A DNA stretch of 64,000 nucleotides from Novosphingobium sp. NDB2Meth1. Its GTDB lineage: Bacteria > Pseudomonadota > Alphaproteobacteria > Sphingomonadales > Sphingomonadaceae. A program made the translations under genes and the position numbers. Below the pieces are notes generated by a model. It saw only the letters and a list, made by a program, of their open reading frames with translations. It had not been told where the DNA came from and made no database searches. How positions within the stretch are numbered: position 1 is the first letter of the stretch; each line of letters begins with the position of its first letter. The stretch spans positions 1-64,000 of the forward strand of contig NZ_FPEH01000021.1 in NCBI RefSeq assembly GCF_900117425.1. The letters run 5' to 3'. This document shows, one piece after another, positions 16,082-24,923 of this stretch.

Positions 16082-16579
16082 TCAGTTGTACGCGACGGTT
16101 GCCGAGTAAGTGCCGGTGTAAGCGCCCGTCGGAGCCGTTCCCGTCACCGTCAGTGTGCCGCCGACAGTGAAGCTGCCGGTCCCGCTGGTGCTGAGCGTGC
16201 CGGTTGCGGCAGATGGCGTGGTGGTGAAGGCAAGGCTTGTCCCGCCCGAGGTCACGTTGCCGCCTGTCGTCGCAATAGAATAGGAGCGATTGGCGTCGCC
16301 CGCGACGGTAAAGCTGTCAGCCGCAGTGGTCGATCCGGGCACGAACGTCACGTCGCTGCCGACAGAGCCGGCGCCGGCCGCAGTCACCGTCACGGTGCCG
16401 CCGGTGCCGCGCGTGAAGCGGCCGAAGTTGAGGCTGGCCGAAGCCGGGTGGGTCAGCACGATCGGCGCGACAATCGTCGCGGTCGCTGTGCCTGTCGCGG
16501 TCGATGTATTGCCCGGCGCAGCATAGGCCGGGCCCGCTGTGGCAACGGCGATCAGCGCCGCAGGAAAAAACTTGTTCAC
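16082..16579 (-). CDS. DUF4402 pilin-like secreted protein 5
   Basis: The start is GTG at 16579. A signal peptide (MNKFFPAALIAVATAG, ending GPAYA) precedes a 145-residue mature domain. STATGTATATIVAPIVLT, LNFGRFTRGTGGTVTV and the C-terminal YSATVAYN are almost the same as in the neighbouring 15233-15730 gene. Differences cluster in the signal peptide and a few loops. The gene has its own upstream ATGGTTAA box and a downstream terminator, so it appears to be transcribed alone, perhaps as an alternative major subunit. Confidence 0.86.
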   Translation of the reverse strand: MNKFFPAALIAVATAGPAYAAPGNTSTATGTATATIVAPIVLTHPASASLNFGRFTRGTGGTVTVTAAGAGSVGSDVTFVPGSTTAADSFTVAGDANRSYSIATTGGNVTSGGTSLAFTTTPSAATGTLSTSGTGSFTVGGTLTVTGTAPTGAYTGTYSATVAYN

Positions 16580-16680
16580 CGGTTAAGCTCCTGGTCCCTT
16601 TCGCCCCGCACCAGAGAATCGGCGGAACTGGAGGGGCCGGGCTTCCCCGGCGTCCTCTTACGTACAATTCCTAAGTAGAC

Positions 16681-16688
16681 ATGGTTAA
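16681..16688. promoter_or_regulatory. ATGGTTAA box (reverse TTAACCAT)
   Basis: An exact reverse TTAACCAT octamer lies 102 bases upstream of the DUF4402 start at 16579, in the same context as the box at 15850. Confidence 0.4.
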
Positions 16689-16749
16689 TGAAAGGTAAGC
16701 ACGTCTGGAAGGGGCGCAAGGCCAGAGCTCCCGGATATTCCCGGGGTGA

Positions 16750-17304
16750 TCAGCTGTAGGTGACCATGATGGTCAGAGTGGCGCGGTAATGCGCCGGGGA
16801 CGTGCCCGCAGGGACGTTCAGCCGCCCGCCGACTTCGATGCGATCCTCGCCTTTGTCGTCGAGCTGGCCGATGCTGGTGACCGCTCCCGCATGGCTGTCG
16901 AGGTGCACGGTCAGCGCATCGATGGCGAGCGCAGGCGCGCTGCCGCCGCCGATCAGCGTGCCGCTGGCAGTAATTGTGGCCGGTGCGCTGACGGTATAGC
17001 TGCGCCCGGCCTCGCCACTGACGAGGAAGCGCGCGGGTGCGACGCCGGCGCAGGCGCCCCCACAGGCCGGTGCGGCACCACCAGCATAGTTGACGGCCCC
17101 CTCTGCACCGACCGTTACCGTTCCGCTAGCCGTACGCGACGAGGTTAGCGATCCGAAATCGAGATCGTTGAGCGCGACGGCGATGATCGGCGTGATGATG
17201 ACGGCCTGTGCCTGTCCCGACGCGGTTGCACTTTGCCCGGTTGCCGCCAGCGCGGGCGAGCTGACGAGCGCCGCCGCTGCGAGGACCAACCGCCCACGCA
17301 TCAC
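16750..17304 (-). CDS. DUF4402 pilin-like secreted protein 6
   Basis: The sequence GTGATG gives two possible starts, GTG 17304 and ATG 17301. Both overlap the upstream stop codon, so the gene is coupled to 17301-17924. The 184-residue product has a signal peptide ending SPALA and the mature start SATASGQAQAVIITPIIA. The domain contains LDFGSLTSSRTASGTV and a disulfide-capable pair (ACGGACAG) not seen in the sister proteins. The C-terminus is LTIMVTYS, again with penultimate Tyr. It is a predicted subunit, perhaps a minor one because of the extra cysteines. Confidence 0.82.
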   Translation of the reverse strand: MMRGRLVLAAAALVSSPALAATGQSATASGQAQAVIITPIIAVALNDLDFGSLTSSRTASGTVTVGAEGAVNYAGGAAPACGGACAGVAPARFLVSGEAGRSYTVSAPATITASGTLIGGGSAPALAIDALTVHLDSHAGAVTSIGQLDDKGEDRIEVGGRLNVPAGTSPAHYRATLTIMVTYS

Positions 17305-17924
17305 AGTTCGGCCAGCACGGTGACGACTATCGGCAGCGGGATGGCTAGCTGTGCCCCGCCGGATGTGCGCGCGACTTGCAAGGTGCCGCCCACCCGGAAC
17401 GTCCGGCTGCAGATCCGGCGTTGGCAGCCGGTCAGCGTGATCTGCGCGGTCTGGCCCGGGATCAGCGTGGATATGCCTGGAAGATCGGTATCAAACCGGG
17501 CAATCGTGCCGGTCACGCCGCCGCTGACCTGGCTTGCCGTTCCGGGCACGAGCACGGAAATCAGCAGCGAATAGGCGACATTGGCGTTGTTGCCGCGATC
17601 GTAAGTGAAGGTGAACTGCGCCGGGGCTGGCGCAGTCCCCGTCAGCGGAACAATGGCGGAACCGCTAACCGCACCGGTTGCCGATACAGTCCTTGAACCA
17701 GAGGTGTCGGTGAAAAAGGTGCCGAAGCGCAAGGCCTGATCCGCGCTGACTGTGACCGAAGGCGCCGCGGCGAGGGCAGGGGGGGCGGCACCGGCAAGGC
17801 ACGCACCCAGCACCGCCGCCGCTGTCCAGCGGATCACCCGGTTCAGGGAAACGATGCGAATGGGCTGCAAGCGAACCGATCCTGCGCAAACAAAGTAGCG
17901 AAGGTATGGTTGATAAACTTGCAC
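17301..17924 (-). CDS. Divergent DUF4402-like exported protein 7
   Basis: The frame begins at GTG 17924. The real start may be the GTG at 17837, which directly precedes a signal peptide (VIRWTAAAVLGACLAG, ending PALA). The body has SADQALRFGTFFTDTSGS, the FG-centred strand of DUF4402 proteins, plus two cysteines (GCQRRICS). It ends LPIVVTVLAEL without the penultimate Tyr of its sisters. The missing chaperone motif and its position directly downstream of the giant barrel gene suggest a tip, anchor or non-polymerising member. It overlaps the next subunit gene by four bases. Confidence 0.7.
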   Translation of the reverse strand: MQVYQPYLRYFVCAGSVRLQPIRIVSLNRVIRWTAAAVLGACLAGAAPPALAAAPSVTVSADQALRFGTFFTDTSGSRTVSATGAVSGSAIVPLTGTAPAPAQFTFTYDRGNNANVAYSLLISVLVPGTASQVSGGVTGTIARFDTDLPGISTLIPGQTAQITLTGCQRRICSRTFRVGGTLQVARTSGGAQLAIPLPIVVTVLAEL

Positions 17925-17998
17925 CCCGACGGCGGCAATACGCGGGAAGGCGCAGTCCCCCGTTGGAACATGCTAAGCCAGTTCGTTAACGGATTTGT

Positions 17999-20900
17999 TT
18001 ACCGGCCGATGCCGAGTGCGGCCAGCGAGTTGGAATCGAACTTCACCCGCATGGTCGCAAAAACCCCCTTGGTCGTGTTGCGCGCGCCGGCAAAATCGCG
18101 GTCGCGGAAACCGGTGAGGTTATAGCCGATCACGACCATCACGTTGTCCGCCGGGACAATGCCGATCTGCGGCCCGACCGCGTAAGACGTGGTCCCATCG
18201 GAGAGGCTGCGCCGCACTGTCGCGCTGCCGCCAACTTCGATGCGCTTGCCGATGCCGATGCGCGCATCCACCCCGCCCAGCACGGTCGTGCCGGCAAGGT
18301 CAAAGCCTTGATAGCGGTCGAGATTGTGCCGCGCGGCGACGAAGATCCCGATCTCGGTGCGCTGGACCATCTGCCCGTCCACGTGGCCGCTCGGCGCCCA
18401 ATTGCCGGAGAAGCTGCCGATGATCCGACGCGAGCGGGCATTGCCATCGACCGTCAGCGCGGTGCCGTCGGTCGCCGCGCCGGTGCCGGTTGCGCTCGCC
18501 GCCGTCACGCCCGAAATCCGGTCGCTGCGGAATTCCAGTTTGCTCAGGAACGCGAAAGCCGAAGTCGCCGGGCGTTGTGCGATGGAGATGGCAGCGCTGC
18601 CCACTTCGCTTTGTGCGCCGGTTGCATCGCGCGACCTGGCCCAGGTCACCGCGCCGCCGACCACGCTGCCTTCGCCCATCTGGCGGATCATGCCGAAGGT
18701 CAGGCCCTTGCGCTTGGTCAGTTCGCCATCGCGCAGTTCCGCGCGCGCGGTCGCGCTCCAGCGGCCAGAACGCCACGTCCCACCGAGCGTATAAGCCGTG
18801 AAGTCCTCGGCGATCGTCGTCTGGCTGCTCGCGCCGACCACCGCCGTGCCGCCATTGGTAGCAAGCGCGCTCTTGCCGCCGATCACCTTGTTGCCATCGA
18901 TGGTGGCGTCAAGTGTCAGCGCCTTGCTCACCGGCAGCGACTGCGCGAGGCCGTAGGAGGCAAACGCGCGCTTGCCCTGCTCTGCAATCGCCTGCTGTTC
19001 GGTGGCCACGGGCAGGCCCTTGGTCGCCTGCTGGCCGACTACGGTGGCGATCTTGGCGCCGGTCCACGGCTGCACTTCCAGCCCGCCGCGCAGTGTGCGT
19101 GTCTCGCCCTGGCTGCCGTTGCCGATCTCGTAATCGCTGATCAGGCGGACATCGGGTGTGATCGCATAGCGCAGGCCGAGCCGGTAGCGCGGCGCCTGAT
19201 AGGAAGTCGCATCGCTGCGGCCGATCGCGATCGAGCCCGCCGCGCTCAGTTCCAGCTTGTTGTCGAACAGGCGCTTCGTGCTGCCCGCTTCGATCAGCGT
19301 CGTGCTGCCGCCCTTGGCACCGGTTGGACCCGCGGCGACACCCTGCGCCAGCGTCTCGCTGTAGCGCGCGACGGCGAGGCGCAGTTCGGTGCCGGCGGAG
19401 TTCCACGTCGTGCCCAGCTGGATCGCGCTGCGCTTGGACCCGTCGACCAGCGAGGTATCCTGCCACGCCGTGCCGCTCACCAGCCACTTCTGGCTGATCC
19501 GGTAGCGCGTATCGAGCCCGATCTTGCGGCGCCCAAGCTCGCCGATGCTGACCTGACCGACACCGAAATTGGCATCAAGCGAGCGAATATAGGCGAGCAC
19601 ATCGAGCCGCGCGTCATGGCGTTCGAGTTCGACCATCCAGGCCGACTTGGTGCCGCTGCCGGCCTGACCCGCCGCCAGATTGCCGCCGGTGGCATGGCTC
19701 AGCGCCGCTTCCGCGCGCACTTCGGTCTTGCTGCCGATAAAGACCTTCGCGTCGATCGCGCCAAGATTGGTCCGCGTCACCGCCGCGCCGGCATTGGCCG
19801 AGGCATCGCTGATCGCGGTTGCGCCGAGGCGGACTTTCTCCGACTTGTTGCGCCATTCGCTGCGCGCACCGGCATTCCACGCCCCGCCGTTCAGCGTGTC
19901 GATTTCGTAGTCGACCACGATCTGCTGCGGATTGAGATTGGCATCGCGGCTGAGCACCGGCTGCTTGAACGTGATCGTGCCCGCGAGGAGGTCGATGTCG
20001 TAATCGAGGAAACGCGTGAGTGCCGTGCTGGAGACGACGACTTCGGAGCGGAAGCGGTCGCGCACTTCGATCACCACCGTCTCGCTGTTGGGCACGATGG
20101 CGCGGCTGGAGAGGCGGTAGGGCCCGCTGATGCCGCCGCCGGGGATCTGGTCGCGGCGGTGCGTGGTGGCGACCTTGGCGGCATAGGCTTCGGTGCGCAA
20201 CCGGCCCAGCCGCGCCTCGGCCCTCACGCCGGTCATCGTGCGCTGGTAGCGGCCGAGCTGGGTGTGATCGAAGCCGGTGTTGAAGTCACCGAACATCGCC
20301 CGCACGCGGGTGCTTTCGATGCGCACATAGAGCTTGTTCACGCTCGCGGCATCGAAGCGACGGTCAGAGCCGTCAGCGAACACGGTGTAATAGGCCTTGG
20401 GATCGAGCCCGCCGAGCAGGCGCTGTTCGGCGCGCTGCTTGGCGCTGTCATAGGCAATGGTGGTGAGCCATTTGCCCTTGATCCGCCCCTTGGCGTAGAA
20501 CGCGACACGGGCATGATCGCCCAGATCGCTGTCGAACTTGCCGGTGCGGTGCATGTGATCGGCAATCGTCTTTGCGCCCACCGCACCTTCGGCAAGGCCC
20601 ACCAGCGTCCACTTCGCCTCGCCCGGCACGACCCATGTTTCGAGCACTTGCTGGCGCTTCACGTCGCGGTCCGTGAACTGGAAGGTCAGGTCGAGGCTGC
20701 CGCTGACCATCGTCGGGGCAAGCTCGATCAGCGCGACGCCGTCGTCGCCCTTGACGATCCACGTCGGCGGGCTGCGGTCGAGGCCAGAGAGGATGCGGCT
20801 CTGCAGTGCGTCGAGCGCTGCCGCGCTTTCGTAGGGCGCGGACAGCGTGATCGGGCCGGAAATCCCGGCGTGAACTGGCCGGCCGGTGCGATCGAGCACG

Positions 20901-23146
20901 CGCACGGCGACGACCGGACGCGTCGCGCCATCGGCCACGAGGCGGGTGCGCTCGGGAACCAGTTCGACACGGGCCGGGGTCGCGCCGAAGTGCACGGTGC
21001 GTGTCAGCGTTTGCACCACGGCACCGCCGGGATCACGCACCTCGGCATCGAAGCGGGTGTCCTCGCCATTGAGCGGCAGACCGCGCCATACGCTGACGGC
21101 ATAATCCTCGGGCGAGCTCTGCGCGCCGTCGAAGGCCAGCTTGTCGACCGGCTTGCCGTCGATCTTGAGCGCCACTGTCTGCCCCTTGCGGTGGCGGATG
21201 ACGACGCGGGTGGTCGGCGCGCGCGGGTTGTAATCAGCGGTGGGGAAAAGGAATTCGGTGGGGCCATCACCCTTGGCAACCCAGTCGGTATCGCCGCCCG
21301 CCGCCTTGCGGTCGCTGTCCGCCACCGGCTTGGCCGCTTCTGCAGCAGCAGCGGCTGCAGCGAGCGTCTCGGCGGGCACGGTGGCCGCGAAGTTGGCGAC
21401 AACCAGGCTGCCGCCCTGGCCGATCACGAAGCGGCTGGAGGCACTCCCGGCACTGCGGGTCGACTGTGTGCAATCAACGAACTTGCCGCCCTTTGGCAGC
21501 GTAACCGATTGTGCTTCAACGACATGTGTGCCGGGCATCAGCCCTTCGAAGTGATAGCGGCCCTCTGCATCGGTCACTGCGAAGCTGCCGTCCTCAAGCA
21601 CGAGACGTACACCGCCGATGCCCGGGCGGGGTGCGTTCTTGCTGTTCGGCACATCGCAGGCGCCGAGCGTGATGCGGCCGATCAGGGTCATCGTTGCAGC
21701 CAGATTGTCGCGCTCGATGCGCACGGCAGAACTTGCCGTTGCGGTTAGTCCACGTGCATCCACGGCATCAATTCGGTTAATTGCGTTGCCTGCGGACGCT
21801 TCCGGCCGCACGGTCATCGCATAAGTCACGGTGCGGCTGGCGCCCGGTGCGATCGTGCCGATGGCAATGGTCATCGTGCGGCCATCGGGCGCAACAGTCA
21901 CCGCATCCGCCGCCGGTTTGGCCCCATCGATGCGGATCGTGCTCACGCGCAGTCGCAAGTTGGCCGACGGCGTATCGCTCAGCACCACGCCGCGTTTCAT
22001 CCGCCCCGGATCGGTGTTGCGCACCGTGATGGTGTAAAACACGGCATCGCCCGGTTGGGCGACCTGTCTCGACGCGACCTTGCTGAGGCTCACGGCAACG
22101 GGTGGTCGGTCGACCGGAATATCGACGCGCACCGGTGCCGGGCTCGAAAGTGCCAGACTTTCACCATAGGACGCCGGTAGAATAACCAAATCGCCCCCAT
22201 CGGGACGTCTCAGGCCAGTGAAATTCTTCGGTGTGAGCGCTGATGGCGCGGTGTACGGATCAGGCGGTACGACCAGCAGCCGATATGTGCCAAGCGGCGC
22301 GAGCGGAAAGCGGTATTCGCCTTCCGGCATCTGCCAGGTGCGGCCGGCCCCGTCGGTGATCAGCGAGCCTGTGACGATGGTCGAGGGCCAGGTGGTCACG
22401 CCGTCATCGGCAAACACGCGCGCCGGCTGGCCGGTGGCGACATCGATCAGCGTGACCCGCGCGCCGTCGATCGGGGCGGCATCTTCGCTATCGAAAACAA
22501 GGCCATAGGGGTCGGCCAGCACGTCGACATCGGTCTTGATAACGGTGCCGTCGCCGCTCGCACCGTTGTAGGAGACGGTCACCTTGTCGCCGCCCGAAAC
22601 GCTGAGGCGGCAATCGCCGTCCTTCGGCTGCGGCGGGATCGCGCTCGTCGGGATCGCACCGTAGAATACGCCGCTGTCGGTGGCCGTCTCGGTGACGGTG
22701 ACCTGTTCCTTGTCGCCGCTGGCCGAGGTGATCGTGACCTTGACCGTGTCGATCCGGCCCGGATCGAGCGCGCTGCGGGCCAACACGAGGCGGAAAACCA
22801 CCGGCTGGCCGACAATCACGCTTGAAATCGTCGCCGGATCGTTCGGATCAGCGCCTTTGGGGTCGATATTGACGCTCGGCAAGACTGTGGTGCCGCAGTA
22901 GCCGGCGTTGATCGCAAGCGTTTCGCTGCCATTGGGCAAGGGCAGCACGAAAATCCTGGTGTCATCCCGCACCACATCGAACGAGACCACGTTGGAATCG
23001 GCCGTCAGTTCGGTGCCGCTCTGGTTCCAGCGGGCATAGGCGGTGTTGGTGATGGTGTTCGCCGCGGCGGGAACGCTGGTCGCGAAAAGCAGCGCTGCAA
23101 AGAGCAGCGCGGCGATCGCCCAGATCCTGTTCCTCAATGCCTGCAT
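17999..23146 (-). CDS. Giant DUF11/Ig-repeat protein with C-terminal beta-barrel
   Basis: This 1715-residue protein has a signal peptide (ending VPAAA). Next come an Ig-like region, a carboxypeptidase-regulatory-like fold with PIDGARVTLID (about 230-310), and a DUF11-type repeat (about 360-480, VFYTITVRNTDPGR). An SdrD-B-like fold follows (about 510-590, GRYHFEGLMPGTHVVEA), then an Ala-rich linker (about 600-625). An invasin-like Ig domain (VELVPERTRLVADGATRP) and roughly 900 residues of beta-barrel strands complete it. The barrel contains ISGPYRLSSRAIVPNSE and ends near VIGYNLTGFRDRDFAG. It should sit in the outer membrane with its Ig folds exposed or in the periplasm. It is a second outer-membrane module beside the usher-like protein. 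A specific function is not known. Confidence 0.8.
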   Translation of the reverse strand: MQALRNRIWAIAALLFAALLFATSVPAAANTITNTAYARWNQSGTELTADSNVVSFDVVRDDTRIFVLPLPNGSETLAINAGYCGTTVLPSVNIDPKGADPNDPATISSVIVGQPVVFRLVLARSALDPGRIDTVKVTITSASGDKEQVTVTETATDSGVFYGAIPTSAIPPQPKDGDCRLSVSGGDKVTVSYNGASGDGTVIKTDVDVLADPYGLVFDSEDAAPIDGARVTLIDVATGQPARVFADDGVTTWPSTIVTGSLITDGAGRTWQMPEGEYRFPLAPLGTYRLLVVPPDPYTAPSALTPKNFTGLRRPDGGDLVILPASYGESLALSSPAPVRVDIPVDRPPVAVSLSKVASRQVAQPGDAVFYTITVRNTDPGRMKRGVVLSDTPSANLRLRVSTIRIDGAKPAADAVTVAPDGRTMTIAIGTIAPGASRTVTYAMTVRPEASAGNAINRIDAVDARGLTATASSAVRIERDNLAATMTLIGRITLGACDVPNSKNAPRPGIGGVRLVLEDGSFAVTDAEGRYHFEGLMPGTHVVEAQSVTLPKGGKFVDCTQSTRSAGSASSRFVIGQGGSLVVANFAATVPAETLAAAAAAAEAAKPVADSDRKAAGGDTDWVAKGDGPTEFLFPTADYNPRAPTTRVVIRHRKGQTVALKIDGKPVDKLAFDGAQSSPEDYAVSVWRGLPLNGEDTRFDAEVRDPGGAVVQTLTRTVHFGATPARVELVPERTRLVADGATRPVVAVRVLDRTGRPVHAGISGPITLSAPYESAAALDALQSRILSGLDRSPPTWIVKGDDGVALIELAPTMVSGSLDLTFQFTDRDVKRQQVLETWVVPGEAKWTLVGLAEGAVGAKTIADHMHRTGKFDSDLGDHARVAFYAKGRIKGKWLTTIAYDSAKQRAEQRLLGGLDPKAYYTVFADGSDRRFDAASVNKLYVRIESTRVRAMFGDFNTGFDHTQLGRYQRTMTGVRAEARLGRLRTEAYAAKVATTHRRDQIPGGGISGPYRLSSRAIVPNSETVVIEVRDRFRSEVVVSSTALTRFLDYDIDLLAGTITFKQPVLSRDANLNPQQIVVDYEIDTLNGGAWNAGARSEWRNKSEKVRLGATAISDASANAGAAVTRTNLGAIDAKVFIGSKTEVRAEAALSHATGGNLAAGQAGSGTKSAWMVELERHDARLDVLAYIRSLDANFGVGQVSIGELGRRKIGLDTRYRISQKWLVSGTAWQDTSLVDGSKRSAIQLGTTWNSAGTELRLAVARYSETLAQGVAAGPTGAKGGSTTLIEAGSTKRLFDNKLELSAAGSIAIGRSDATSYQAPRYRLGLRYAITPDVRLISDYEIGNGSQGETRTLRGGLEVQPWTGAKIATVVGQQATKGLPVATEQQAIAEQGKRAFASYGLAQSLPVSKALTLDATIDGNKVIGGKSALATNGGTAVVGASSQTTIAEDFTAYTLGGTWRSGRWSATARAELRDGELTKRKGLTFGMIRQMGEGSVVGGAVTWARSRDATGAQSEVGSAAISIAQRPATSAFAFLSKLEFRSDRISGVTAASATGTGAATDGTALTVDGNARSRRIIGSFSGNWAPSGHVDGQMVQRTEIGIFVAARHNLDRYQGFDLAGTTVLGGVDARIGIGKRIEVGGSATVRRSLSDGTTSYAVGPQIGIVPADNVMVVIGYNLTGFRDRDFAGARNTTKGVFATMRVKFDSNSLAALGIGR

Positions 23147-23184
23147 GGCGTTTGTTCTTTGTTTTCAGGACAAAGGAAGGGTGT

Positions 23185-23216
23185 GGCGGCGGCCTACCCC
23201 CGGGTCTGCCGCCGCC
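23185..23216 (-). terminator. GC-rich hairpin between secreted-protein genes
   Basis: GGCGGCGG at 23185-23192 pairs with CCGCCGCC at 23209-23216. It lies in the 121-base gap between the 356-residue protein and the giant gene on the minus strand. It has no T-run, so it may reduce rather than stop transcription into the giant gene. Confidence 0.45.
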
Positions 23217-23267
23217 TGCCTGTCCTGATCTGCGTGATTGCTTGAAGGGTGCCTTCCTCGGGCCCGT

Positions 23268-24338
23268 TCAATTAATCGTGGCTTGGAAGACAACCGTCTT
23301 GGTTTCACCGCCTGCCACGGAGGCCAGCGTGCCGGTCACCGTGTTCGAGGCCATCGTGCCCGTGCCGGTCGTGTCGGCGGCGCAGGTCGCCACGCCGCTC
23401 GCGATCGTCGCGGTGCCGTTGGTCTTCACGCCGAACGCCGAATCGTAGGTGAGGTTCGCCGGAATGGGGTCGTTCACGGTAACGGTGGTCGCCGTGGCGC
23501 TGCCCGATGCGTTGCTGATCGCGATGCAGTACTGGATCGTCGCGCCCGGGATCATCTTCGGGTTTGTCGTGCCGTTGATCGGATCGCTGATGATGCGCGA
23601 GGACTTGATCGCGCTGAGCGTCGCGGCCGAGACGGTGTAGTCGTCCTTGGCCGAGAACGAGGCATCGCGCGCCGCATCGGTCGCACCCGCGCCGTCCGCG
23701 AACACCGTATCCATCCCAGCGGTGTTCGCACCGGTGGTCTGGACGAGCGCCGCACCCTGGCTTCCCGCGCCGCCGGCTTCACGGCCGGTTGCGGTCAGCG
23801 TCACGGCGGCAACCGCGCCGTTTGCCTGGGCCAGCGGCACGTCGGAGACGACGAGGACCTGAACCGAAGCGTCCGCTGCGACTTCGTCGAGGTAGGTCAC
23901 CAGCGTGTCGGTGCCCGATTCGAAGGTGCCGTTGTTGTTCACGTCGCGGAAGATGCGCACGTTGGTCACGTCGAACGAGTCGGTGTTCGAGTGCGCGCCG
24001 GCGCCGCCGACCTGCTGCGCTGCGGTGAGCGCGAAATCGAGCGGGGCGTTCGAGGTGTTGACCACCGTGAACGCCGTCACCTGGTTGACCGAGCCGGGCG
24101 TGACCGTCGTGGTGGTCGTGCCGACTTCGGCGACGGTCAGCTGCACGCGGCGGTCGACCGTGAGGGTATCAGACGCGGCCGTGCCGGTCTGGGCGATGCC
24201 GCCGACCTGGAACGCCACCGAAACCGTGTTGGTGATCGTCGAGCCTGCGGTTGTACCGGCCGCGTGGGCCGGGTTGGCGCCGAGAACAGCAAGGCCGAAA
24301 AGCCCCGCCGCACCCAGCAGTCTGCTGCGATACGTCAT
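23268..24338 (-). CDS. Secreted DUF11-like repeat protein A (356 aa)
   Basis: The start is ATG 24338, preceded by GGAG at a nine-base spacing. A signal peptide ends NPAHA. The mature protein opens with TTAGSTITNTVSVAFQVGG, the same ITNTxxxxF pattern found at the mature start of the giant protein and of the 333-residue protein. It carries Ig-like repeats, a dockerin-like Asp-rich loop (RDVNNNGTFESGTD), and a DUF11-type domain (IQYCIAISNASGSA; VTVNDPIPANLTY). It ends KTVVFQATIN. It is predicted to be exported and to act with the giant barrel protein encoded next. Confidence 0.78.
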   Translation of the reverse strand: MTYRSRLLGAAGLFGLAVLGANPAHAAGTTAGSTITNTVSVAFQVGGIAQTGTAASDTLTVDRRVQLTVAEVGTTTTTVTPGSVNQVTAFTVVNTSNAPLDFALTAAQQVGGAGAHSNTDSFDVTNVRIFRDVNNNGTFESGTDTLVTYLDEVAADASVQVLVVSDVPLAQANGAVAAVTLTATGREAGGAGSQGAALVQTTGANTAGMDTVFADGAGATDAARDASFSAKDDYTVSAATLSAIKSSRIISDPINGTTNPKMIPGATIQYCIAISNASGSATATTVTVNDPIPANLTYDSAFGVKTNGTATIASGVATCAADTTGTGTMASNTVTGTLASVAGGETKTVVFQATIN

Positions 24339-24412
24339 TGTTATATGCTCCACTGGGTTGCCTGCGAATATTCTGGTCGCTCACAGGCATCGCGACCCCC
24401 CGTTCCGCCGGA

Positions 24413-24904
24413 TTAGCGAACGATTCCATGATATTGGACTTCACCCGAAGCGCCCGGAGCGATCGACGGGATGATCCAGCGAACGTGCGTCACGTCAGCC
24501 GCGGTGGCCGCGCGCGGCGTGCCCTCGGTGCCGGCAACCTTGAGGCTGCCAAGCTGGCCCCATGTCTTGCCGCCATCGACCGAGACTTCCGTGCCCTGTG
24601 CACCGTCGCTCGCAAGGGCAACGGCGGACGGCAGCGGATTGGTGACCACGAAATTGGTCACCGCCTGCGCGCCGTCGTTGTGATAGCGCGTGGTGAACAG
24701 CAGGTGGTCGCCGGGAATGACGACCTTGGGCTCGACCAGTTGCACCTTGCTCACACCGTTTTCGGTCACGGTCTTCTCGAGCATGACATCGCCCTTGAGC
24801 GTGACGGGTGACGGCGTGGACTGGGCTGCCGCGAGTGCGGGGCCGGCCATGGCAACCATGGCAGCGGCGCCAGCGAGGGACTTGACGACGAAGGAGAGTT
24901 TCAT
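24413..24904 (-). CDS. Secreted single-domain DUF11-like protein B (163 aa)
   Basis: ATG 24904 is chosen because AGGG precedes it and it begins a signal peptide (MKLSFVVKSLAGAA, ending PALAA). The mature part is one Ig-like conserved-repeat domain with the DUF11 features PGDHLLFTTRYHNDGAQ and VTNPLPSAVAL. It ends IAPGASGEVQYHGIVR. It is nineteen bases downstream of the 333-residue gene and upstream of the 356-residue gene, all on one strand, so the three are probably one operon. It may be a minimal building block of the same surface structure. Confidence 0.78.
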   Translation of the reverse strand: MKLSFVVKSLAGAAAMVAMAGPALAAAQSTPSPVTLKGDVMLEKTVTENGVSKVQLVEPKVVIPGDHLLFTTRYHNDGAQAVTNFVVTNPLPSAVALASDGAQGTEVSVDGGKTWGQLGSLKVAGTEGTPRAATAADVTHVRWIIPSIAPGASGEVQYHGIVR

Positions 24905-24923
24905 GGCTGGTATCCCTGATTGA

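Noticed and set aside
13063-17924. CRISPR array or tandem DNA repeat suggested by repeated similar stretches
   Set aside because: The similarity comes from paralogous DUF4402 coding sequences of about 500 bases, not from short regularly spaced repeats.
18308-21748. A 1146-codon open frame on the plus strand inside the giant barrel gene
   Set aside because: It is antisense to a protein with clear domains and signal peptide, and its His/Arg/Ala-rich composition is typical of reverse frames in high-GC DNA.
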